Numbered from the stretch's first letter, positions 24,941-34,467 are shown. The stretch: 62,679 nucleotides of DNA from Phocaeicola coprophilus DSM 18228 = JCM 13818 (GCF_000157915.1 NZ_EQ973646.1:3906-66584), one strand, 5' to 3'. The notes: a model not told the origin generated them from the sequence alone. Translations and numbers: made by a program.

Positions 24941-25801
24941 ATGAAAAAAATAGTTTTTGGTTGCTGTTTGTTGATCTTCATTGCTTCTTGTGGCGGAAAT
25001 GGAAAAAAAGTAGATCCGTTTGAGAAGCTGACCGAACAGCTTGATTCGATGAATGTAGGTTCTGATTCAGTGCTTCAGGACACGATGGTGCTCGTAGAGG
25101 AAGTCATTCCTGTTACGGTCGATGAAAGTTTTGCTGATTTTTTCTACAATTTTGCTTCGGATGAAAAATTCCAGCGTTCACGTATTCTTTTTCCGATGCC
25201 TTACTATGAGGGTAAGGAGGTTAAACGCATAAGCCGGGAAGCCTGGAAGTTTGATCCTTTGTTCAGCCGTCAGGATGCTTATACCATTCTGTTTGATAAG
25301 GCGGAAGAAATGGAAATGGAAAAAGATACGAGTCTGCATAGTGTACAGGTGGAATGGATTTATCTGAAAGAGAAACGGGTGAAGCGTTATTATTTTGAGC
25401 GCAAGAAAGATGCCTGGTTCCTGGAAGCCATAAATTGGGAGAAACTTGCACATGGGGAAGGAAACGAGGAAGATTTCCTGACTTTCTATGAGCATTTTGC
25501 ATCGGATTCTATTTTCCAGAGAGAGCGTCTGCATTACCCCTTGTTGTTTGTTACGGCCGATCCGGAGGATGAATTCCAGATTCTGGAAACTACACTTGAC
25601 ATCGGTCAGTGGTTTGCTTTCCGTCCGCCGATGATGAAAGAAAAGCTGACCAATGTACGTTATGGACAGACTGAAACCTTGACTTCGGATACGAAGGTTG
25701 TTGAATTCAAGGGATTTGGAAACGGTTTCAGCAACGTGATGTATTTTGAACGCCGGCATGGCATCTGGAAGCTGATGAAGTTTGAGGATTTAAGTGACTA
25801 G
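24941..25801 (+). CDS. DUF4348-like lipoprotein
   Basis: The 286-residue protein has a lipoprotein signal peptide with the lipobox ending at Cys in FIASCGGN. The mature part contains two similar halves, each with an F-Y-F-ASD...FQR motif (FADFFYNFASDEKFQRSR and FLTFYEHFASDSIFQRER). This points to an internal duplication. It resembles DUF4348 proteins of Bacteroidales; function is unknown. It is 36 nt ahead of murB and probably co-transcribed, so an envelope role is likely. Confidence 0.75.
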   Translation: MKKIVFGCCLLIFIASCGGNGKKVDPFEKLTEQLDSMNVGSDSVLQDTMVLVEEVIPVTVDESFADFFYNFASDEKFQRSRILFPMPYYEGKEVKRISREAWKFDPLFSRQDAYTILFDKAEEMEMEKDTSLHSVQVEWIYLKEKRVKRYYFERKKDAWFLEAINWEKLAHGEGNEEDFLTFYEHFASDSIFQRERLHYPLLFVTADPEDEFQILETTLDIGQWFAFRPPMMKEKLTNVRYGQTETLTSDTKVVEFKGFGNGFSNVMYFERRHGIWKLMKFEDLSD

Positions 25802-25837
25802 ACAGAACGTTTCATTGATTTTTTTACTGATTGATGC

Positions 25838-26854
25838 ATGAAAGAATTATATAATTGCTCGCTGCTGCCTTACAATACCTTTGGTATGGATGTGAAGGCT
25901 TCCCGCTTTGTGGAGTATGCGTCAGTGGAGGAACTTCGCGGTTTGTGGAATGCAGAGCGTGAAGCGGTTGCCCGCGCTTTACATATTGGCGGAGGAAGTA
26001 ATCTGCTGTTTGCTTCTGATTATGAAGGTCTGATTCTGCATTCGGCCATAAAGGGATATACGGTGGTAAAGGAAACGGAAGAAGAAGTGGAAGTCCGTGT
26101 CGGAGCCGGTGAAGTCTGGGACGATTTTGTCGCTTATACGGTTGCCAATGGCTGGTATGGTGCGGAAAACCTTTCATTGATTCCCGGTGAAGTCGGGGCA
26201 TCGGCCGTACAGAATATCGGTGCCTATGGTGTGGAAGCCAAGGATCTGATTGTTTCGGTAGATACGTTTGGATTGGAAACCGGAGAAGAACGCCGGTTCA
26301 TGCGGGAGGAATGCCGTTATGCATATCGGGAAAGTGTCTTCAAACAGGAACTGAAAGGAAAATATGCAGTGACTTTCGTAACCTATCGGTTGAAAAAGCA
26401 TCCTGTCTTCCATCTGGAATATGGAAATATCCGTGCAGAACTGGAGAAACAAGGATGCCAGGTAGATCTGGAGAATGTACGCCGGATTATTATTGCCATC
26501 CGGCAGGCCAAGTTGCCTGATCCGAAAGTATTGGGCAATGCAGGCAGTTTCTTTATGAATCCGGTTGTACCGAAAATGCAGTTTGAAGCATTGCTCGCAC
26601 AATATCCGGACATGCCTCACTATCCGGTGGATGAAGCTCATGTCAAGATTCCGGCCGGATGGATGATCGACCGTTGCGGATGGAAAGGAAAGCGTGTGGG
26701 ACATGCCGGTGTGCATGAGAAACAGGCGCTGGTACTGGTCAATTGCGGCGGAGCAACCGGAAAGGAAGTCATGCATCTGGCTGAAGAAATAGTGGCTTCC
26801 GTCCGCGAACGTTTTGGTGTGACCATTCGGCCGGAAGTAAATTATATCGGCTGA
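25838..26854 (+). CDS. murB: UDP-N-acetylmuramate dehydrogenase MurB
   Basis: MurB reduces UDP-GlcNAc-enolpyruvate to UDP-MurNAc with NADPH and FAD in peptidoglycan synthesis. The 338-residue protein is the E. coli-like type I form. FAD-binding motifs are [10 protein letters not shown] and [18 protein letters not shown]; the catalytic Ser is in [10 protein letters not shown]. The substrate region is [18 protein letters not shown], and the C-terminal [17 protein letters not shown] is typical. It is flanked by the lipoprotein gene and an MBL-fold gene at short distances, which suggests a three-gene operon. Confidence 0.95.
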   Translation: MKELYNCSLLPYNTFGMDVKASRFVEYASVEELRGLWNAEREAVARALHIGGGSNLLFASDYEGLILHSAIKGYTVVKETEEEVEVRVGAGEVWDDFVAYTVANGWYGAENLSLIPGEVGASAVQNIGAYGVEAKDLIVSVDTFGLETGEERRFMREECRYAYRESVFKQELKGKYAVTFVTYRLKKHPVFHLEYGNIRAELEKQGCQVDLENVRRIIIAIRQAKLPDPKVLGNAGSFFMNPVVPKMQFEALLAQYPDMPHYPVDEAHVKIPAGWMIDRCGWKGKRVGHAGVHEKQALVLVNCGGATGKEVMHLAEEIVASVRERFGVTIRPEVNYIG

Positions 26855-26892
26855 AAGGTTGAAAATGTCAAACTAATCAGAACGGAGAGAGT

Positions 26893-27669
26893 ATGAAGGT
26901 AACCATATTGGGCAGTGGAACCTCAACCGGAGTCCCTCAGGTGGGCTGCAGGTGTGAGGTGTGTACCAGTAAAGATCCTCATGACAACCGCTTGCGTTGT
27001 TCGGGAATGGTAGAAGTGAATGGAGTGCGTATCCTGATAGACTGCGGTCCGGATTTCCGTGAACAAATGATCCGCATGGATGATTACCGGCCGATTGATG
27101 CCGTATTGATCACACACGAGCATTATGATCACGTAGGAGGGCTGGACGATTTGCGTCCTTTCTGCCGTTTCGGAGATATTCCGGTCTATGCCGAAGCATA
27201 TACGGCCGACCGCCTTCAGGCTCGTATTCCTTATTGTTTTACTGAAAATCTGTATCCGGGAGTGCCTCATATTCCGTTGCACGTTATTGAGGCTGGCAAA
27301 CCTTTTACCGTCAGCAACAGTTATGGCCATTCGGTGGAAATACTTCCTTTTCGGGTCATGCACGGCAAACTGCCGATTATGGGATATCGCATTGGGGAGA
27401 TGGCCTGGATTACGGATATGCTGACTATGCCGGCTGCTTCATACGCGTGTCTGAAAAACCTGGATTGTCTGGTGATCAATGCTTTGCGCCAGGAACAGCA
27501 TCCCACTCATCAGACTGTTCGTGAAGCCCTGGCACAGATATCATGCATTCAGCCGGAAGAAGCCTTTTTGATTCATGCGAGTCATCAGATCGGACTGCAT
27601 GCAGAGGTAGAAAAAGAACTGCCGCCGCATGTGCATCTGACATACGACGGCATGGTTATCTGGCTTTGA
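26893..27669 (+). CDS. MBL-fold metal-dependent hydrolase (PhnP-like)
   Basis: The 258-residue protein is a metallo-beta-lactamase-fold phosphodiesterase-like enzyme. It has LGSGTSTGVPQVGCRCEVC at the start, with Cys residues that bind a structural zinc in PhnP relatives. The active-site motif HEHYDHVGGLDDL and a later HGKLPIMGYRIG and LIHASHQIG supply metal ligands. The substrate is unknown; PhnP itself hydrolyses cyclic phosphodiesters. It follows murB by 38 nt. The stop is 22 nt from the convergent nth. Confidence 0.85.
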   Translation: MKVTILGSGTSTGVPQVGCRCEVCTSKDPHDNRLRCSGMVEVNGVRILIDCGPDFREQMIRMDDYRPIDAVLITHEHYDHVGGLDDLRPFCRFGDIPVYAEAYTADRLQARIPYCFTENLYPGVPHIPLHVIEAGKPFTVSNSYGHSVEILPFRVMHGKLPIMGYRIGEMAWITDMLTMPAASYACLKNLDCLVINALRQEQHPTHQTVREALAQISCIQPEEAFLIHASHQIGLHAEVEKELPPHVHLTYDGMVIWL

Positions 27670-27691
27670 GAAACCGGTTTCGTATCGGCGG

Positions 27692-28342
27692 TTATCGGGG
27701 GATGCGGGCTTTGAGCGATTCCTTGCAAAGTCCGTTCAGACCGCATGATTCACATTTCGGACTACGTGCCGTACAGACATAGCGTCCGTGAAGGATCAGC
27801 CAATGATGTGCGGTCGGTATTAATTCTTCGGGAATATATTTGATGAGATATTTTTCTGTGGCCAGTGGAGTGGTACAGGTCTGGGGAACCAGTCCGATGC
27901 GGTGACTTACGCGAAATACGTGGGTGTCGACAGCCATAGCCGCTTTGTTGAAGACAACACTCTGGATCACATTGGCCGTCTTGCGTCCCACTCCGGGAAG
28001 CTTGACCAGTTGTTCCAGTGTGTCGGGCACTTCTCCATGAAAATCTTTCACCAGCATTTGTGCCATGCCGACCAGGTGCTTGGACTTGTTATTGGGGTAA
28101 CTCACACTCCGTATGTATTCAAAGATAACTTCAGGAGTACTGGCAGCCAGTGCTTCCGGAGTCGGAAAGTCCCGGAACAGGGGAGGCGTAATCATGTTGA
28201 CCCGTTTGTCTGTACATTGTGCACTGAGGATCACTGCGATGAGGAGCTGAAAAGGATTTTCGTAGTGCAGTTCCGTTTCAGCCACAGGCATGGCCTGCTG
28301 GAAATAGGTGATGACTTTTTCGTATAATTCTTTCTTTCGCAT
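27692..28342 (-). CDS. nth: Endonuclease III
   Basis: Nth is a DNA glycosylase/AP lyase that removes oxidised pyrimidines. The 216-residue protein has the helix-hairpin-helix LVKLPGVGRKTANVI with the catalytic Lys in GVGRK. The catalytic Asp is in AVDTHVFRVSHRIGL. A C-terminal 4Fe-4S cluster has C-x6-C-x2-C-x5-C spacing (CTARSPKCESCGLNGLC). The ATG at 28342 is preferred to a TTG three codons upstream. It lies downstream of corA on the same strand, with a 100-nt gap. Confidence 0.95.
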   Translation of the reverse strand: MRKKELYEKVITYFQQAMPVAETELHYENPFQLLIAVILSAQCTDKRVNMITPPLFRDFPTPEALAASTPEVIFEYIRSVSYPNNKSKHLVGMAQMLVKDFHGEVPDTLEQLVKLPGVGRKTANVIQSVVFNKAAMAVDTHVFRVSHRIGLVPQTCTTPLATEKYLIKYIPEELIPTAHHWLILHGRYVCTARSPKCESCGLNGLCKESLKARIPR

Positions 28343-28445
28343 GGTTGACAATTCTTAATCAGCAAATGGATTGCAGGGTGATGTATTTTTGTTTGTTCGG
28401 GAAAGTATATGTAGCCTGTTTCCCGTTTTTGTCCGTGCTTCCGGA

Positions 28446-29486
28446 TCAGTACCATTTCTTTCTGCGGAACAGCAGATAGACAGCCGTTCCTGTTACAAGC
28501 ATGAGTATCCAGGCAAAAAGATAGCCGTATTTCCAGTTCAGTTCGGGCATCCAGCTGAAATTCATTCCCCAGATACCGGCCAGGAAGGTCAGCGGGATGA
28601 AAATGGTGGAAACGATGGTCAGTTGTTTCATGATTCCGTTCATACGCTGGTCGTTGTTGGACAGATAAAGATCCACCAGGGCCGAGATCATGTCCCGGCA
28701 TCCTTCCAGTGTCTGGAGAACGAACTGCAGATGATCGTTCACATCGTTGAAGAACGGACGGTTGGACTTGTGCAGAAGCGTATTGTCCGAGTGCAATAAC
28801 TTGTTGATATGTTCCTTGAGCGGAAGGATGCTCTTCTTGATCAGACGGAAGATACGGCGGTATTGCTGGATTTCTTCGATGCCCGGCATTTCGGCAGGAT
28901 TGGAAGAAAGCAGGCGTCCTTCCATGTCTTCCAGCTCATCTTCCAGATCAGAAATGATGGACATGAAGCTGGTCATGACGCTGTTCAAGATCACGCTGAG
29001 CAGAAAGTCTGTCTGTCGGTTGCGGATCTTGAGCACATTTTTCTCCAAAGCCGTGTGGATTTCGTTCAGCATCTCGGTTTCTTTTTCGACGAACGTGAGC
29101 AGGAAGTTCTCTCCCTGAATGATACAAAGCTGCTGCGACAGATAATTATTGTCTTTTTCCGCAGTCAGTTGTTTCAGGATGATTACATTATAATTTTCAT
29201 GTTCTTCGATTTTGGTCAGGTGATCTGCATTCAGAATATCTTGTGTGACCAAAAAGTCGATACCGAAGTGTTGGCAGACTTTTTGCACGGTTTCCGTGTT
29301 CTGCAGTCCGTGTATCTGTATCCAGTTGATGCTGTTCGGCTGAAGATGAGGAATCATTTCGTCAATATCTTTGCCGTTGCAGTCGTGTACCCCCTCAGGA
29401 TTATACGAGCAGAGGTGAAGATGAGTCGGAGTCTGGCTGATTCCCGTATAGTTCAGCTTCTCACTAAGCAGATTGTTCTTTGTCAT
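28446..29486 (-). CDS. corA: CorA-type magnesium/cobalt transporter
   Basis: CorA forms a pentameric inner-membrane Mg2+ channel. The 346-residue protein has a large N-terminal cytosolic domain and two C-terminal membrane helices. The signature GMN is in LAGIWGMNFSWMPE, and the second helix is FAWILMLVTGTAVYLLF. The last residues (RRKKWY) are the usual basic tail. The 12-nt gap to the nitroreductase gene upstream suggests co-transcription. Whether it carries Mg2+, Co2+ or Ni2+ cannot be told. Confidence 0.92.
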   Translation of the reverse strand: MTKNNLLSEKLNYTGISQTPTHLHLCSYNPEGVHDCNGKDIDEMIPHLQPNSINWIQIHGLQNTETVQKVCQHFGIDFLVTQDILNADHLTKIEEHENYNVIILKQLTAEKDNNYLSQQLCIIQGENFLLTFVEKETEMLNEIHTALEKNVLKIRNRQTDFLLSVILNSVMTSFMSIISDLEDELEDMEGRLLSSNPAEMPGIEEIQQYRRIFRLIKKSILPLKEHINKLLHSDNTLLHKSNRPFFNDVNDHLQFVLQTLEGCRDMISALVDLYLSNNDQRMNGIMKQLTIVSTIFIPLTFLAGIWGMNFSWMPELNWKYGYLFAWILMLVTGTAVYLLFRRKKWY

Positions 29487-29498
29487 AGCCTGTGAACG

Positions 29499-30359
29499 TT
29501 AGTCTATTCTTTTCAGTACAACATCTTTTTTGTCGATGTATTTATCGAAATGGAAAGAAGGCATGCCAAGTGCGATACCGGCATGTATGGTACAGCCTTC
29601 AATGCCCAGCAGTTTCTGCAATTCTTTTTTCCGGTTCATGCCGGCGGCACTGCATACAAATCCGGTGTAGAACTGGGAAACGCCACATGCTTCGGCCATG
29701 AGTGAAGCATTCTGGTAAGCCAGGTTACAGTCCTGACATCCGAAACGTTCTTTACTTCCGGTATAGAAGAACAAGGCTGCAGCAGCTCCCCGCAGGATAC
29801 CGTCATTCCCTTTGTCGAACTCTTCCTGCAGTTGTTTGAAAACCGGAATATAGCGATAGCTGGAAGGCATGAGCGGTTTCAGTATCATTTTCAACAATGG
29901 ATTTTCCACTGCATGGACAATAGACATGAAAGTACCGATGGTGATTCGGCTGATTTCCTTCAGTGTTTCGGGGCGGGTCACCAGTACCATCTTGACTTCC
30001 TGCGCATTGGTAGCAGTCGGAGCCCGGTGTGCTGCTTCAATAATTCGTTGCAGCAATTCTTCCGGAACCCGTTGCTTGGAGAAAGCACGATTGGAACGGC
30101 GGGAACGGATGAGCAGTTCTACCTGGTCGGCTGTGGGCAACTGGCTTCGGTCGAATGCATGGACTTTTTCAGGAGGGAAATCCGAATGTTCAATGGAATT
30201 GCCGGGACAAACGGCTACGCAATGTCCGCAACTGATGCAAGCGTCGGCATTTACTTCAATGCCTTTATCCTCATGAAAACTGAATAGAACAGAGGGACAT
30301 ATTCTGACGCATTTCTTACAGCGTATACAGGTGTTCTGATTAATATGTATTTGAGTCAT
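29499..30359 (-). CDS. Nitroreductase fused to a 2[4Fe-4S] ferredoxin domain
   Basis: The 286-residue protein starts with a ferredoxin domain carrying two clusters: NTCIRCKKCVRICP and DACISCGHCVAVCP. An FMN-binding nitroreductase domain follows (RSRRSNRAFSKQRVPEE, then HRAPTATNAQ). Such fusions are common in anaerobes and can take electrons from ferredoxins; the substrate is unknown. The start at 30359 (MTQIHINQ) is set by a TACCTTTG box at 30390-30397, which overlaps the longer reading frame. It heads a pair with corA. Confidence 0.87.
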   Translation of the reverse strand: MTQIHINQNTCIRCKKCVRICPSVLFSFHEDKGIEVNADACISCGHCVAVCPGNSIEHSDFPPEKVHAFDRSQLPTADQVELLIRSRRSNRAFSKQRVPEELLQRIIEAAHRAPTATNAQEVKMVLVTRPETLKEISRITIGTFMSIVHAVENPLLKMILKPLMPSSYRYIPVFKQLQEEFDKGNDGILRGAAAALFFYTGSKERFGCQDCNLAYQNASLMAEACGVSQFYTGFVCSAAGMNRKKELQKLLGIEGCTIHAGIALGMPSFHFDKYIDKKDVVLKRID

Positions 30360-30389
30360 TGTATGAAATGAATTAGGATACATGATGCA

Positions 30390-30397
30390 CAAAGGTA
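30390..30397 (-). promoter_or_regulatory. -7 box of the nitroreductase gene
   Basis: TACCTTTG on the minus strand, 30 nt before the ATG at 30359. Confidence 0.6.
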
Positions 30398-30593
30398 CGA
30401 TTTTTATTTGTTTTTCTCTGTTAGCATAAAGTTTTTATGGAGGAATGGCTTCTGAATCATTCGATCATTCATCTGGCAGAAAAAGTAACGTCGGGCTGGA
30501 GTAATCCGGGCTTGCCCTGAAGCGATTTCCTTAACTTGGAGAAGAAGATTAAGATTCTCCGGTTGAATTTCATTATATTCCGAAAATTCTTCG

Positions 30594-30601
30594 TACCTTT
30601 G
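30594..30601 (+). promoter_or_regulatory. -7 box of the queuosine-transport/queC/queF unit
   Basis: TACCTTTG starts a leader of about 77 nt that ends in the riboswitch-like element at 30646-30684. The -33 element is weak. Confidence 0.6.
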
Positions 30602-30645
30602 CAGCCCGTTAAAAGAGAACATTTACTTACGATGCCGTGAATAGC

Positions 30646-30684
30646 GGTCGTGTATTCTAGAACACCACGTAAAAAACAGGAGCG
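30646..30684 (+). promoter_or_regulatory. preQ1-I-like riboswitch
   Basis: The leader just before the transporter ATG has the preQ1-I layout. A short P1 stem (CGTG at 30649-30652 with CACG at 30666-30669) encloses a loop with TTCTAGAACACC, close to the TTCTAGCTACACC of the Bacillus subtilis aptamer. An A-rich tail (six As at 30671-30676) is followed by CAGG, which can pair back to the loop. The tail overlaps the AGGAG in front of the ATG, so preQ1 binding should block translation. The gene context (queuosine precursor transport) supports it. Confidence 0.65.
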
Positions 30685-31373
30685 ATGAAAAAAGAAAATC
30701 TTGTATCAGTACCTTTTATGGTCTTGGGTATTGTGTTTTGTACCTGCCTTGTGGCAGCCAATCTGTTAGAGACCAAAGTTGTTCAACTGGGCCCGATTTC
30801 CGTTACGGCAGGGCTGATTGTATTTCCCGTTTCATACATTATTAATGATTGCATTGCCGAAGTGTGGGGATTCCGCAAGGCGCGTCTGATCATTTGGATG
30901 GGGTTTCTGATGAACTTCATGGTAGTAGCCATGGGGCAGATTGCTGTAGCTTTGCCGGCGGCTCCGTTCTGGGAAGGGGAAGAAGGTTTAATTTTGTATT
31001 CGGCATGGCGCCCCGTATTGCTGCTGCGAGTCTGACAGCTTTTCTGGTCGGTTCGTTTATCAATGCATACGTGATGAGCCGTATGAAGGTGGCTTCACAT
31101 GGAAAAAACTTTTCTGCCCGTGCCATTTTGTCGACTGTGGCCGGTGAGGGAGCCGATTCTCTGATCTTTTTCCCGCTGGCATTCGGAGGACTGATGCCTG
31201 TGTCTGAACTGGCTAAGATGATGCTGGTGCAGGTCATTCTGAAGACTCTTTATGAAGTGATTGTCCTTCCTGTCACCATTCGTGTCGTGAAATACATCAA
31301 GCGGGTAGACCAGAGTGATGTGTACGACGAGCATATTTCCTATAATGTCCTGAAGATTTCTGACATTAATTAA
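30685..31373 (+). pseudogene. Queuosine precursor transporter (YhhQ/QPTR family), frameshifted
   Basis: This family is a multi-helix membrane importer of queuosine precursors (preQ0, preQ1 or related). Frame 1 runs from the ATG and covers the first half, including LVAANLLETKVVQLGPISVT and SYIINDCIAEVWGFRKARL. At about 30986 (after FWEGEEG) it leaves frame and stops at 31033-31035. The second half (FNFVFGMAPRIAAASLTAFL onwards, to NVLKISDIN) continues in a frame one base back and ends at 31373. A one-base loss in the GGTTTAAT context explains this. The two halves join perfectly as one protein of about 229 residues. It could be a real inactivation or a sequencing error. Confidence 0.85.
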
Positions 31374-31402
31374 GCAACTTTATCGGTTTAATCAAATAAA
31401 AT

Positions 31403-32071
31403 ATGAATAACGAAACAGCCCTTGTTGTATTCAGTGGGGGACAGGATTCCACCACTTGTCTGTTTTGGGCAAAGAAACATTTCAAGAAAGTTTATGCCCT
31501 GAGTTTTATATATGGCCAGAAACATGTGAAAGAGGTGGAACTGGCACGCGAGATTGCGCGGAAGGCTGACGTGGAATTTGCTGTGATGGACGTTTCTTTC
31601 ATCGGCCATTTGGGTAAGAATTCCTTGACAGATACATCGATTCACATGGATGAAGAGAAACCGGCCGATTCATTTCCCAATACATTTGTTCCGGGAAGAA
31701 ACCTGTTTTTCCTGAGCATTGCAGCGGTTCATGCCCGTGAAAAAGGCATCAGTCACCTGGTGACCGGAGTATCACAGACCGACTTCAGCGGCTATCCAGA
31801 CTGTCGTGATTCTTTTATTAAATCGCTTAACGTGACCTTGAACCTGGCCATGGATGAGCAGTTTGTTATCCATACTCCTTTGATGTGGATTGACAAGGCG
31901 CAGACCTGGGCACTGGCTGACGAACTGGGTGTACTTGACCTGATCCGTCATGAGACGCTGACTTGTTATAACGGTATCCCCGGAGACGGCTGCGGACATT
32001 GTCCGGCATGTAAGCTTCGTCGGGAAGGCCTGGAGAAATATTTGCAAAGTAAAAATCAAATGAATGAATAA
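31403..32071 (+). CDS. queC: 7-cyano-7-deazaguanine (preQ0) synthase QueC
   Basis: QueC makes preQ0 from 7-carboxy-7-deazaguanine, ammonia and ATP. The 222-residue protein has the ATP-pyrophosphatase PP-loop FSGGQDSTT at its N terminus and a C-terminal zinc site ([19 protein letters not shown]). Length is normal. It follows the transporter by 29 nt and overlaps or nearly touches queF. Expression is likely under the upstream riboswitch-controlled promoter, though that element would mainly act on translation of the transporter. Confidence 0.95.
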   Translation: MNNETALVVFSGGQDSTTCLFWAKKHFKKVYALSFIYGQKHVKEVELAREIARKADVEFAVMDVSFIGHLGKNSLTDTSIHMDEEKPADSFPNTFVPGRNLFFLSIAAVHAREKGISHLVTGVSQTDFSGYPDCRDSFIKSLNVTLNLAMDEQFVIHTPLMWIDKAQTWALADELGVLDLIRHETLTCYNGIPGDGCGHCPACKLRREGLEKYLQSKNQMNE

Positions 32072-32075
32072 GTTT

Positions 32076-32531
32076 ATGGAAAGAAAAGACGAACTGACCC
32101 TGTTGGGAAACAAGCATACGGAATATAAGCAGGACTATGCGCCTGAGGTACTGGAAGCTTTCATGAACAAGCATCCTGAGAATGATTACTGGGTACGTTT
32201 CAATTGTCCGGAGTTCACAAGCTTGTGTCCGATTACGGGACAGCCTGACTTTGCCGAGATCCGCATCAGTTATCTGCCCGACAAGAAGATGGTGGAAAGC
32301 AAGAGCCTGAAACTTTATCTCTTCAGCTTCCGCAATCACGGTGACTTCCATGAAGATTGTGTGAATATCATCATGAAGGATCTGATTCGCCTGATGGATC
32401 CGAAGTATATTGAAGTAACGGGTATCTTTACTCCACGTGGCGGTATCTCCATTTATCCGTATTGCAATTACGGACGTCCGGGTACGAAGTACGAAGAGCT
32501 GGCAGAGTACCGCCTGCGGAATCACAACTGA
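32076..32531 (+). CDS. queF: NADPH-dependent 7-cyano-7-deazaguanine reductase QueF
   Basis: QueF reduces the preQ0 nitrile to the preQ1 amine. This is the short, single-domain type of 151 residues. The catalytic Cys is in [16 protein letters not shown], and the QueF signature is in [20 protein letters not shown]. The ATG at 32076 ([11 protein letters not shown]) is preferred because relatives begin similarly; an ATG at 32064 would overlap queC by 8 nt. With queD and queE at 10433-11297, the full preQ1 route after GTP cyclohydrolase is in the window. Confidence 0.95.
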   Translation: MERKDELTLLGNKHTEYKQDYAPEVLEAFMNKHPENDYWVRFNCPEFTSLCPITGQPDFAEIRISYLPDKKMVESKSLKLYLFSFRNHGDFHEDCVNIIMKDLIRLMDPKYIEVTGIFTPRGGISIYPYCNYGRPGTKYEELAEYRLRNHN

Positions 32532-32552
32532 TTTTTGAGGAGCTGTTGATGA

Positions 32553-34433
32553 TTACGACAGCTCCAGTCCCAGTGCCTCTTTCAGCTTGAGCAGTTTGGG
32601 GTTTTTCTGGCTCATCATCTGGAAACGTTCCACATGGCTGTAGGCACGTATATTTTCGTTCGGAGCACTGACACGTACCGTCATCCGGATTTTCCGGTTA
32701 TGCAGTTGGGTGCGGAGATGCGTTTCGATGTGCGGAGCCAGCTGTTGCATGTACTTCTGCACAATGTCATTGTCCACAACCACTTCAAACGTAACTCCGT
32801 CTTTCAGCAGTTGAGGCTGCATGTTCATCATGCGGCCTGCGTTGGCTGCTTCTTCTTTCGGAAGGCGGGCGGCAAATTCACGCCAGTAGTAGTTGAGGTC
32901 TTTTTCATTAAAGATATAATCTTCCCAGTTGGCATCTGCCTGCGGGATGGCAGCCGTAGCCTGTGCAGCAGGAGCGGCTTTTTCTGTTTGTGGTGCCTGC
33001 GACCGCCGGATGGAAATACCCATGCTTCCGGCTTTCATGACCGGAATCTTCTTTTCCGCCGACGTTTTCGGCAGCGGATTGGCATGCATCGGACCGGCTC
33101 CGGGAGCTGAAGCCTGCGGAGACGGAGCGGATGTTGCGGGCTGAACCGGTTCTGCCGGACGGTATGAGGCGTTCGGTTGCTGTAAGGTAGAAGCATAGTT
33201 GCCGGCTGGCTGTGCCGCGTAGTTCCCGGCAGCAGGCTGCGGTTTCGGTGTAGCGGGTTGAGCCGCTTGGGCTGTAGCCTGATTGAAAACGGGAGATAAA
33301 GTCTGCTTAGGGCTGCGCCCCTGGCCCGGCTCTTCAGCTTCAGCAGTCAGTTGGGCCACCTGTATCAGGGTCAGTTCCACGAGCAGACGCTTGTTCTTGC
33401 TCAACCGGTAGTTGAGGTCACAATCGTTGCACAGCTTCATCGCCTTGTATAGAAACTGCGGCGTGCATTTCTGTGCCTGAGCCTGATAGCGTTCGCGGAT
33501 GGAAGCTCCCACTTCCAGCAAAGGCAGGGTAGCCGGATCACGGCTCACCAGCAGATCCCGCAGATGAGAACTCAGTCCGGTGATGAAATGATTCCCGTCG
33601 AATCCTTTTTTCAGTACATCGTTGAAGAGAAGCATGCATTCCGTTACCTTGTTTTCCAGGAAACAGTCTGTCAGCCGGAAATAATATTCATAATCCAGTA
33701 CGTTCAGGTTGTCGATGACACTCTTGTAAGTGATGTGTCCGTTTGTGAAGCTTACCACCTGGTCGAAGATGGACAGAGCATCACGCATACCTCCGTCGGC
33801 CTTCTGGGCGATGACATTCAGGGCTTCCGGTTCGGCTTCCACATGCTCCTTGAGGGCCACGCTTTCCAGGTGTTCCACCATGTCGCTGACACTGATCCGG
33901 TTGAAATCATAAATCTGGCAGCGGCTCAGGATCGTCGGAAGGATCTTATGCTTTTCAGTGGTCGCCAGGATGAAGATTGCATGATGAGGCGGTTCTTCCA
34001 GCGTTTTGAGGAAGGCATTGAAGGCCGCCTGTGAAAGCATGTGTACCTCGTCGATGATATACACCTTGTACTTGCCGATCTGTGGCGGGATTCTCACCTG
34101 TTCGATCAGGGAGCGGATGTCCTCTACTGAATTGTTCGAAGCGGCATCCAGTTCGTGTATATTGTAGGAGCGCTGTTCGTTGAAAGCCTGGCAGGATTCA
34201 CATTCGTTGCAGGCTTCTCCGTCTTCCTTCGGATGAAGGCAGTTGATGGTTTTCGCAAATATACGTGCACAGGTTGTCTTTCCCACTCCGCGGGGTCCGC
34301 AGAACAGGTAGGCATGAGCCAGCTTCTGATTGGCGATGGCGTTCTTCAGGGTAGTGGTCAGTGCACGCTGTCCGACTACCGTATCGAACGTGGCCGGACG
34401 ATATTTACGCGCTGATACAATATAATTTTCCAT
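32553..34433 (-). CDS. dnaX: DNA polymerase III subunit gamma/tau
   Basis: DnaX is the motor of the clamp loader. The 626-residue protein starts MENYIVSARKYRPATFDTVVG. The AAA+ domain has Walker A GPRGVGKTT, a zinc module with CLHPKEDGEACNECESC, Walker B IDEVHML and the SRC sensor (ILSRCQIYDF). A Pro/Ala/Gln-rich linker (roughly 390-490) separates it from the C-terminal tau-like domain. The start at 34433 is set by a TACTTTTG box at 34468-34475, inside the longer frame. I did not look for a programmed frameshift. Confidence 0.95.
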   Translation of the reverse strand: MENYIVSARKYRPATFDTVVGQRALTTTLKNAIANQKLAHAYLFCGPRGVGKTTCARIFAKTINCLHPKEDGEACNECESCQAFNEQRSYNIHELDAASNNSVEDIRSLIEQVRIPPQIGKYKVYIIDEVHMLSQAAFNAFLKTLEEPPHHAIFILATTEKHKILPTILSRCQIYDFNRISVSDMVEHLESVALKEHVEAEPEALNVIAQKADGGMRDALSIFDQVVSFTNGHITYKSVIDNLNVLDYEYYFRLTDCFLENKVTECMLLFNDVLKKGFDGNHFITGLSSHLRDLLVSRDPATLPLLEVGASIRERYQAQAQKCTPQFLYKAMKLCNDCDLNYRLSKNKRLLVELTLIQVAQLTAEAEEPGQGRSPKQTLSPVFNQATAQAAQPATPKPQPAAGNYAAQPAGNYASTLQQPNASYRPAEPVQPATSAPSPQASAPGAGPMHANPLPKTSAEKKIPVMKAGSMGISIRRSQAPQTEKAAPAAQATAAIPQADANWEDYIFNEKDLNYYWREFAARLPKEEAANAGRMMNMQPQLLKDGVTFEVVVDNDIVQKYMQQLAPHIETHLRTQLHNRKIRMTVRVSAPNENIRAYSHVERFQMMSQKNPKLLKLKEALGLELS

Positions 34434-34467
34434 AAATCGGATGAGTTGTTTGAATTCATATCTTTCG

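Noticed and set aside
28398-28425. CGGGAAA/TTTCCCG hairpin as the corA terminator
   Set aside because: The minus strand after the stem is A-rich, with no T tract; the T run is on the other strand, where no gene ends.
30404-30622. 72-residue minus-strand reading frame
   Set aside because: It overlaps the promoter of the queuosine transport unit and resembles no protein.
30980-30995. Programmed -1 frameshift in the transporter
   Set aside because: No slippery heptamer in the right phase and no obvious downstream pseudoknot. A simple one-base loss fits better.
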